Assembly: GCA_036443405.1 (NCBI GenBank)
Contig: JAZFYD010000236.1
Coordinates: 1 to 10,132, forward strand
Direction of reading: 5' to 3'
DNA: 10,132 nucleotides
Origin: JAZFYD01 sp036443405
GTDB lineage: Bacteria > Planctomycetota > PLA2
Made by a program: the position numbers and the translations under genes
Notes under the pieces: model-generated
What the model saw: only the letters and a program-made list of their open reading frames with translations
What the model was told of the DNA's origin: nothing
Database searches by the model: none
In this document: positions 4,597 to 10,132 of the stretch, one piece after another
Position numbering within the stretch: the stretch's first letter is position 1
Layout of the letters: each line of letters opens with the position of its first letter

Positions 4597-6633
4597 TCAG
4601 GCCGGGCTCTTCGCGAGTTCGGCCTGAACGAGGCAATCGAAGAAGATCGCGCCGTACCCGATGTCCGTGATGTCGTCGTGGGTGAGCACGTTGACGCTGT
4701 GGCCGTCGCGGTTGATCCACTTGCCGGACGTCATGGCCACCACGCCGCGCGGCATGTCGTCGTCCGGCACGGCGGCCAGTTTGACCTCACCGCGATCGTT
4801 GAAGATCCGGACACGGTCGCCGGCCGCGATGTCACGGTCCTTGGCGTCGTCCGTGTTGATGCGCACGCGCGGCTCGCCCTCCTGGGCGGTCAGCTCGTCG
4901 TCGTTGCCCCATTGCGACGATTGGCGGTACTCGCTCTTCGGCGTGAGCAGGTGCAGCGGGAACCTCTTGAAGCGGCCGGCGTCTCCGCCGCGGGATTCAC
5001 GAGACGGTTTGTAGTACGGCAACCGGTCCACTTGCCAGGAGACCTCGGCTGCCTCGCAGCTCAGCTCGATCTTGCCCGACGGCGTCAGGAACCGCTTGTC
5101 CGCGTACGGTACGTGCGTGCTTCCGTGTCTGCGAAACGGTTGCTTCGTGAGGCGATTGACGCTGAGCCCGGCGGGCAACACTTCGTTGAGCATCTCGTCC
5201 GCGGGGATGTCGAACTGATCCGTCGGGTACGCCATGCGTTCCGCGAGCGCGCGGAAGATCTCGCGTTCCGTCTTCACGCCGCTCGGCGGTTCGATCACTT
5301 TGGGTTTGAGTTGCAGGATTCCGTGCCAGAGTCCGGGGAGCACGTCGGTGTCCTCGAACATCGTCTTCGCGGGCAGAATGATGTCCGCACGCCGCGCGGT
5401 GTCGGTCAGGAACTGATCGATCACGCAGACAAAATCGAGGCGCGTCAGCGCGTAGTGCACCGTCGACGTGAACGGGTTTTGCGTCATCGGATTCGCGCGC
5501 TCGATGATCGCAGCGCGGACCGGCGGGTCGGACGCGCCGAGGACCACACGGCCGAGGCGGCTGACCGGGCCGAGTTGCCGCACGCGCGGCTGGGCCGGGA
5601 GCTTGAACGGGTAGGGCCTCGTCAGGAACGCGCCCTGGTTCGCGTAGTCGAACCCGCCGCCCGCGATCCCGATGTTGCCGGTGACGGCCTGAAGCGCCGC
5701 GACGGCACGTACCGTCTGGCCGCCGTTGCTGTATCGCTGGAGGCCGAAGCCCGCGTTGATGTTGACCGGCTTGGTTCCGGCCAGGTCACGCGCGAACGCG
5801 ACGATCGCGTCCCGATCGATGCCGCACTCCTCCTCGGCTTTTTCCGGTGTGTACTGGCGCACCATGCGTCGGTACTCGTCGAAACCGAGCACGTGGCGAC
5901 GGATGAAGTCGGTGTCGAACAGCTCTTCGGCGACGATCACGTGGCCGAGCGCGTTGGCGAGAAAACCGTCGGTTCCGGGTAGCGGCTGAATGTGTTGGTC
6001 CGAGCCCCTCGCGGTTTTGGTCTTGAGCGGGTCGATGCAGACGAGCTTGGCGCCGGCGTCCCTGGCCTCCCTGAGAAAGCGCATCTGGTGCGGGCTCGTG
6101 ACCGCGGGGTTTTTCCCCCAGATCACGATCAGCTTGCTGTTTTGATAGTCCTCGGGCGGGTGGTGGTGGATCGACCCGAACGTGAGGCGCGTCGCTTCCT
6201 TGCCGGCGGGCAGGCAGAGATCGCCATACATGCTGGAGTACCCGCCGAAGTACGAAAGGAACAGTTGGCCGAACTGGTTCATCGCGCCGTTTTGGCCACT
6301 GCCGGTGTAGTAGAGCAGTGACCTGGGGTCGTGGTCGCGGCTCAGCGTCTGTAGCGCTTCTGCAATTGCGCCGAGGGCTTCGTCCCAACTGATCGGTTCG
6401 AAGCGCACCTCGCCGTCCTCGTCCACGCGGCGCAGCGGGGTGAGGATCCGGTCCTTGTGGTAGACGCGCTCCACGTACCGATCGGCTCTCGGACATAACA
6501 CACCGCGCGCGGTCTCGTGTTCGGGGTCGCCCTCGACGCGGACGAGCCGGCCGTCCTCGACGTGCGCGAGCATGCCGCACGCGTCGTAACACGCGCGCGG
6601 GCAAACGGTGCGGATCACGCGTTCGTCGGACAC
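4597..6633 (-). CDS. Stand-alone molybdopterin-dependent oxidoreductase (DMSO reductase superfamily)
   Basis: This 678-residue protein is a catalytic subunit of the molybdenum/tungsten bis-pterin family, the superfamily of formate dehydrogenase, polysulfide reductase and DMSO reductase. Near the N-terminus Cys11, Cys15, Cys19 and Cys47 form the expected [4Fe-4S] motif (CPRACYDAC, then LCPRAD). HKDRILTPLRR (59-69) and ISWDEALGAIAEAL (81-94) are family hallmarks. Cys140 in GDLCLPAG lies where the metal ligand is expected, suggesting a cysteine-ligated Mo or W. The last 110 residues (from LLTPKSEYRQS) fit the C-terminal pterin-binding domain. No Tat signal is present, so it should be cytoplasmic. 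The start is GTG at 6633 with only a weak ribosome site; it gives the normal distance to the first cysteine. No iron-sulfur or membrane subunit is adjacent, so substrate and electron partner cannot be assigned. The gene is 67 bp downstream of mazG. Confidence 0.92.
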   Translation of the reverse strand: MSDERVIRTVCPRACYDACGMLAHVEDGRLVRVEGDPEHETARGVLCPRADRYVERVYHKDRILTPLRRVDEDGEVRFEPISWDEALGAIAEALQTLSRDHDPRSLLYYTGSGQNGAMNQFGQLFLSYFGGYSSMYGDLCLPAGKEATRLTFGSIHHHPPEDYQNSKLIVIWGKNPAVTSPHQMRFLREARDAGAKLVCIDPLKTKTARGSDQHIQPLPGTDGFLANALGHVIVAEELFDTDFIRRHVLGFDEYRRMVRQYTPEKAEEECGIDRDAIVAFARDLAGTKPVNINAGFGLQRYSNGGQTVRAVAALQAVTGNIGIAGGGFDYANQGAFLTRPYPFKLPAQPRVRQLGPVSRLGRVVLGASDPPVRAAIIERANPMTQNPFTSTVHYALTRLDFVCVIDQFLTDTARRADIILPAKTMFEDTDVLPGLWHGILQLKPKVIEPPSGVKTEREIFRALAERMAYPTDQFDIPADEMLNEVLPAGLSVNRLTKQPFRRHGSTHVPYADKRFLTPSGKIELSCEAAEVSWQVDRLPYYKPSRESRGGDAGRFKRFPLHLLTPKSEYRQSSQWGNDDELTAQEGEPRVRINTDDAKDRDIAAGDRVRIFNDRGEVKLAAVPDDDMPRGVVAMTSGKWINRDGHSVNVLTHDDITDIGYGAIFFDCLVQAELAKSPA

Positions 6634-6700
6634 GTCGTGAGGTTATCCCAAGCCAGTGGGCCCGGCGAGAACAAGCCCCGGATCCGCGCGGCTCGACCGG

Positions 6701-7108
6701 TCACGACTCCCCGCCGGCCTTCTCGGCGGCCTTCACGCGGTTCCAGTGCTCCAGGACCTCTTCCGGAGTGTCCGCTTTTGCGTCCCCGAACACGTGGGGG
6801 TGCCGCCGCACCATCTTGTCGCGGATTCCGGTGATCACTTCGTTCATGTCGAACGCCCCAGCTTCTTCGCCCAACCGCGTCGCGAAAATGATGTTGAAGA
6901 GTAGATCGCCGAGTTCTTCCGCGATGGCCTCGGGCCGTCCCTCCGCAACCGCTTCGACGACCTCGTCGGCCTCCTCCTTGATGTAGCGTGCCAGGTCCGC
7001 CATCGTCTGCTCCCGATCCCAGGGGCAACCATCGGGCGAGCGCAGGCGAACCATGATGGCGCGCAGCTCGCCGAAAAGCGCTTCGGGGGAAGAGGGCGGC
7101 TCGGTCAT
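6701..7108 (-). CDS. mazG: MazG-type nucleoside triphosphate pyrophosphohydrolase, single domain
   Basis: MazG hydrolyses nucleoside triphosphates to monophosphate and pyrophosphate and is thought to remove non-canonical nucleotides in the cytoplasm. The 135-residue product contains the family start RSPDGCPWDREQT (23-35) and the metal-binding EXXE-EXXD signature (E46/E49 and E65/D68 in EELGDLLFN). It also has the conserved RRHPHVFGD (101-109) and a late EVLEHWNRVKAAEK segment (118-130). It equals one domain of the tandem-domain E. coli MazG (263 residues), and single-domain versions are common, so I do not read it as truncated. The ATG at 7106-7108 starts shortly before the first helix. A TACGAT on the minus strand (7122-7117) sits very close to the start and could be a -10 of a nearly leaderless transcript, but this is weak. 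The gene diverges from the cyclophilin-fusion gene across 78 bp and may lead the minus-strand run into the molybdoenzyme gene. Confidence 0.95.
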   Translation of the reverse strand: MTEPPSSPEALFGELRAIMVRLRSPDGCPWDREQTMADLARYIKEEADEVVEAVAEGRPEAIAEELGDLLFNIIFATRLGEEAGAFDMNEVITGIRDKMVRRHPHVFGDAKADTPEEVLEHWNRVKAAEKAGGES

Positions 7109-7174
7109 GGGGTGCTATCGTACTCACCCGCGGGCGACCACCCTCGAACCCGGAACGCACCCGCCCCTTTTCCC

Positions 7175-7178
7175 GGAG
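7175..7178 (+). promoter_or_regulatory. Ribosome binding site fixing the GTG start at 7187
   Basis: GGAG ends eight bases before GTG at 7187-7189. An earlier in-frame ATG at 7112 would put a proline- and arginine-rich stretch ahead of the hydrophobic segment and reach almost to the mazG start, so the GTG is preferred. Confidence 0.65.
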
Positions 7179-7186
7179 TCCTATCC

Positions 7187-8797
7187 GTGAACACAGCCCT
7201 CTTGTTATTGACCCTCGCCGTCGGCCAGCAGGTCCCGGTGCGCACCGGTGCGCCGATCAACTTCGATGGCCGCATCGCGCCTGGGGAGTGGGCGGACGGA
7301 TTCACCCTGAAGGGCGCCGACGAACCGGGCTACCAGCTCCACCTGAAGCGAGTGGGGCCGATGCTGGCCATCGGCGTGTCGTCCCAAAAGGGCTACAACG
7401 GCGAGGTGATCCGGATCGTGGCGGGATCCGGTGCCGCGCGGCAAATCGTCGGGATGGTCTTGGGTCTCGGTCAACCCGAGGCGCCGGCGGCTGTCTGGCG
7501 GCGGGGTTCGCCGCAGATAATGCGCGACGCGCCTGAGTCGATCAAACGCGAGTGCCCGCGGGGGGTGCGCGCGCGTGTGTTGCTCGGCAAGACCGACTCC
7601 TGGTCGGCCGAATATCTAGTGTCCCTCGCGGCGCTTGGGATCGGTCGCGGGGATGCGCGCGAATTCAAGGGCATCATCGCCATCAGCGACAACCAATTCA
7701 ACGCGCGGCTTTCGATGCCGAAAAACGTCGACGACTTCCTCGACACGAACCAATACGCGCGCTGGATTTCGGCCGATTCGTGGGGTGCTGCGGAGAAATG
7801 GGAGCCGACGTCTCCCGAGATCTCGCGCGAGTATGACGACAACGAACTCCTGTTCCGGCTCTACAGCGAACACGACAAGTTCTCGCGCCAGCGCACGCTG
7901 GACCAACTCGTGATCTCGAACGCGGTCCGGCCGCGCTCGGCGGCGAAGATCGAGTCGCTCAAGCGCGAGATCGAGGCCGGCATGTCGAGAAACCCGACGC
8001 TGCCCGCGTGGCTCTATTACCGCGGGCGGTTGTTGCACCAAGCCAACTACTTCCAGGATGCGCGGAAGGCGATCGAGTCCGTGCCGGAACCGCTGCGCGG
8101 TGTCGGTGGATTCGCGCAACTCGCGTTTGACCACTACCTCGATACGCAGGAGTGGGAATTCGTCCTGGACATGTGCAAGCGCTTTCCACCCACGGACGTT
8201 TCGGACACAGCGTTGAAGCGGGCGCGCATCGGTCAAAAGTTCACGAGGATCGAATCGGAAGCGCACAAACGCGACGTCGCCAAGCCGGAACGCAATCCGG
8301 TCGTGGTGTTCGACACCGCGCGCGGTGAGATCCACGTCGAACTGTTCGAGGACGATGCGCCCGCGGCCGTGCTCAACTTCATGGATCTGGTGTTGCGCAC
8401 CAAGTACTACGACCGCATGCGGTTCCACAACGTCGTGGGCGCCTCGTTCGCACAGGTGGGCGATCCGCGCACGCGCCCCAACGCCCGCACCAAAGCGGAT
8501 GGCCCGGGGTGGCGTGTTCGGCAGGATCCTCCCAAGCGTCCTTCCCTGCGTGGCAGCTTGGGCTTGCTGCCGATCGGCGATGGGACGCAGCACGGCAGCC
8601 AGATCATCTTGACCGCGGTCCCGTTTTTCGAGGCCCGCGGGTTGGTCGTGTTCGGCCGCATCATCAAGGGGCAGGAGATTCTCAACCTGATCGAACAGGA
8701 CGATCAGTTGAAGACCATTCGCGTCGCGAAAGACGAAAACGGCAAAGAGATCCGGAGAAACCATGCGTACCAAGCGGATGTGGTTCGCCTCAAATAA
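7187..8797 (+). CDS. Exported fusion of a GEW-motif domain with a cyclophilin-like domain (copy 1)
   Basis: The 536-residue product starts with a hydrophobic stretch (NTALLLLTLAVG), a probable but unusually short signal lacking basic residues. NFDGRIAPGEWADGF (25-39) resembles the opening of CBM9/DOMON-like beta-sandwich domains, covering about 22-205. A helical middle (about 210-365) may hold degenerate tetratricopeptide-like repeats. The C-terminal domain (about 371-516) is cyclophilin-like: VVVFDTARGEIHVELFEDDAP, then FHNVVGASFAQVGD (413-426), GSLGLL, GSQIILT and VVFGRI. Cyclophilins isomerise prolyl bonds. Here the position of catalytic Arg55 of human cyclophilin A is Asn415, Phe60/Met61 are Ser420/Phe421, and the Phe113 and His126 positions appear to be Ile and Leu. 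Activity is therefore doubtful. The end overlaps the start of a paralogue by 35 bp. The domain order is clear; the function is unknown. Confidence 0.82.
   Translation: MNTALLLLTLAVGQQVPVRTGAPINFDGRIAPGEWADGFTLKGADEPGYQLHLKRVGPMLAIGVSSQKGYNGEVIRIVAGSGAARQIVGMVLGLGQPEAPAAVWRRGSPQIMRDAPESIKRECPRGVRARVLLGKTDSWSAEYLVSLAALGIGRGDAREFKGIIAISDNQFNARLSMPKNVDDFLDTNQYARWISADSWGAAEKWEPTSPEISREYDDNELLFRLYSEHDKFSRQRTLDQLVISNAVRPRSAAKIESLKREIEAGMSRNPTLPAWLYYRGRLLHQANYFQDARKAIESVPEPLRGVGGFAQLAFDHYLDTQEWEFVLDMCKRFPPTDVSDTALKRARIGQKFTRIESEAHKRDVAKPERNPVVVFDTARGEIHVELFEDDAPAAVLNFMDLVLRTKYYDRMRFHNVVGASFAQVGDPRTRPNARTKADGPGWRVRQDPPKRPSLRGSLGLLPIGDGTQHGSQIILTAVPFFEARGLVVFGRIIKGQEILNLIEQDDQLKTIRVAKDENGKEIRRNHAYQADVVRLK
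8754..8757 (+). promoter_or_regulatory. Internal ribosome binding site for the second fusion gene
   Basis: GGAG lies five bases before the ATG at 8763, inside the coding sequence of the first fusion gene. It supports 8763 rather than the later in-frame ATG at 8778 as the start, and implies translational coupling of the two paralogues. Confidence 0.7.
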
Positions 8798-10132
8798 GCT
8801 CGTTTGCGCTCTCTTTTTCTGCGGCGCGGCGTCGGCTCAGGGGAGGGTGCCGGATACACCCGACGTCATCGTGCCCGAAGGCAAGGCACCGGTTCTCGAC
8901 GGTAAGATCGGCGACGGCGAATGGGTTGACGGATACGAGTTCGTCGTGCGTCGCGCCAGGCGTGAATTCGGCAAGGGGCGCATCAAGCGCGTGCGTCGCG
9001 AGCTGTACGTGATGCTCGAGTCGCCGGTGTCCCCGTACGCGCTCAAAGTGAAGCTCGCGTTCATCGACCCGGCGACCAATCGCCGCGTGATCGTGGACAT
9101 CACGCCACTGAACCCGCCGAAGCCGCCGATTCTCGTCTTCGGCGTGACCTCGATGGGCAAGGTCGAGAACAAATCCGCCGAGACCGCCGACATCAAGTTC
9201 CGTTACCTCGACCCGGGTTTCGTGATGGAGGCGCGGCTCCCGCTCGACCTGATCGAGGTTGCGCGCCCGCCCAAGGCGTACGAGTTCTCCGTTCAGTTCT
9301 GGAGCATGTTCGAACAGAAGAGCCTGGCGGCGTTTCCGGTCACAGCCCAGGGCGCGCTGATTAGGCCCGTGCTGTCGAAGTTCATGCCGGCCAAGGACTG
9401 GGGCATCGAGGTTCCGCGCGAGGACTCCCCGACGAACGAGGCGATCCGGTTGCTCGAACAGCTGTGGATGGAGATGGGCCCTGCCGGTCGCCGCCGCGAT
9501 CCGCGCGTGCGGCCGCTGATCAGCCCGTTCATCGGCGCGCAAGACGGTCGTCGTCGCGACGAGCCGCTTGCGAAGCTCGAGAAGCAACTCAAACGCCTCG
9601 AGGAGCGCCACCCGGATTACGCCGCGCTACCCGCGCACCGCGTCCGCGTGCACATCGGCCGCAATGATCTGGAGGGGGCGCTGGCGGCATTGCGCAAGAT
9701 GGCGGCGGTGGCGCCGGGTTTGCATCGGAGCCCGTTCAAGTTGCGGTTCGAACTGCGCTTGCTGCGTGATCTCGGGCGTTTCGCGGACGGTTTGGCGCTG
9801 ATCGAGAAGCACTTTGAAGCTCTCGGTGGCGCGGCGTCGCCGTTCACGGCGGAACTCAAGGCCGATTTCCAGCAGCTCCAAAACGACTGGAAGCATGAGC
9901 TTCAGTACCGAAAGGTTGACGCCGCCCGCGATGATCTGCCCCGCGTGCGGCTGAAGACGTCACGTGGCGACATCGTGATCGAGTTGTTCGAGGATGATGT
10001 GCCGAACGCCGTCGCGAACTTCGTCGAGTTGGTCGAAAAGAAGTTCTACGACGGCACCAAGTTCCACTGGTCCACTGCGTCGACGTACACCGATGGGGGC
10101 GACCCCGACAGCCGCAACGAAAAGCCGCACGA
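8763..10132 (+). CDS. Exported GEW-motif/cyclophilin-like fusion protein (copy 2), cut by window edge
   Basis: 456 codons are visible and the frame is open to the window end, so the gene is partial at its 3' side. Residues 1-25 form a good Sec signal (RTKR, hydrophobic core, cleavage after A23-S-A25). VLDGKIGDGEWVDGYEF (44-60) repeats the N-terminal signature of the preceding gene. A helical, charged middle (about 224-385) contains a tetratricopeptide-like stretch (about 285-350). The cyclophilin-like domain begins at about 394 (VRLKTSRGDIVIELFEDDVPNAVANF), then FHWSTASTYTDGGD (434-447). Aligned with cyclophilin A, Arg55 is replaced by Trp436, Phe60/Met61 by Thr441/Tyr442 and Gln63 by Asp444, so ordinary prolyl isomerase chemistry is unlikely. 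The strongly diverged sequence but identical architecture indicates an old tandem duplication. The start has a good GGAG and overlaps the upstream gene by 35 bp. Confidence 0.82.
   Translation, partial: MRTKRMWFASNKLVCALFFCGAASAQGRVPDTPDVIVPEGKAPVLDGKIGDGEWVDGYEFVVRRARREFGKGRIKRVRRELYVMLESPVSPYALKVKLAFIDPATNRRVIVDITPLNPPKPPILVFGVTSMGKVENKSAETADIKFRYLDPGFVMEARLPLDLIEVARPPKAYEFSVQFWSMFEQKSLAAFPVTAQGALIRPVLSKFMPAKDWGIEVPREDSPTNEAIRLLEQLWMEMGPAGRRRDPRVRPLISPFIGAQDGRRRDEPLAKLEKQLKRLEERHPDYAALPAHRVRVHIGRNDLEGALAALRKMAAVAPGLHRSPFKLRFELRLLRDLGRFADGLALIEKHFEALGGAASPFTAELKADFQQLQNDWKHELQYRKVDAARDDLPRVRLKTSRGDIVIELFEDDVPNAVANFVELVEKKFYDGTKFHWSTASTYTDGGDPDSRNEKPH

Noticed and set aside
4412..4720. N-terminal extension of the HEAT-repeat protein to 4720
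   Set aside because: The extension is Arg/Pro-rich, would overlap the molybdoenzyme gene by over 120 bp and would bury the signal peptide. The ATG at 4411 explains the protein better.
4531..5982. 483-residue plus-strand open frame opposite the molybdoenzyme
   Set aside because: It shows no domain and a Val/Arg/Asp-rich shadow composition, whereas the minus-strand frame carries cofactor-binding motifs.
7112..7186. Upstream ATG start for the first cyclophilin fusion
   Set aside because: It adds 25 non-hydrophobic residues ahead of the signal segment, while the GTG at 7187 has a well-spaced GGAG.
7616..8773. 385-residue minus-strand open frame opposite the first cyclophilin fusion
   Set aside because: It has no recognisable motif and shadow-type composition. 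The plus strand encodes a conserved domain here.

Overview
The window is a high-GC bacterial chromosome segment with eight protein-coding genes, one of them cut by the right edge, and no RNA genes. I see no transposase, phage gene or CRISPR array. The secreted HEAT-repeat protein with a proline-rich linker, the secreted cyclophilin fusions and the dispersed palindromic repeats suggest a Planctomycetota-like or similar environmental lineage. That placement is inference from protein style; no marker gene here fixes it.

Layout. 1-114: gene-free edge with a 9-bp inverted repeat and G-tracts. 115-1804, minus strand: a small four-helix membrane protein downstream of an RlmI-type 23S rRNA m5C methyltransferase. 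1902-2288, plus strand: a small lipoprotein, divergent from the methyltransferase and preceded by a 9-codon mini-ORF. 2289-2479: a convergent intergenic region filled with a short palindromic repeat family. 2480-7108, minus strand: three genes in transcription order mazG, a stand-alone molybdopterin oxidoreductase, and an exported HEAT-repeat protein. 7187 to the right edge, plus strand, divergent from mazG: two overlapping paralogous genes, each joining an export signal, an N-terminal DG-x-I-x2-GEW-x-DG domain, a helical middle and a C-terminal cyclophilin-type domain.

What works together. MazG and RlmI are housekeeping functions (nucleotide-pool sanitation, rRNA modification). The molybdoenzyme has no electron-transfer or membrane subunit beside it, so its partner must be encoded elsewhere. 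The two cyclophilin-fusion genes are almost certainly co-translated: they overlap by 35 bp and the second has a good ribosome binding site inside the first.

The most interesting item is this tandem fusion pair. In both copies the position of the cyclophilin catalytic arginine is replaced (Asn and Trp) and the neighbouring substrate-pocket residues are also changed. They look like envelope proteins that reuse the cyclophilin fold rather than ordinary prolyl isomerases. The hairpin repeat cluster at 2345-2485, whose last copy carries the stop codon of the HEAT-repeat gene, is the second item worth following.
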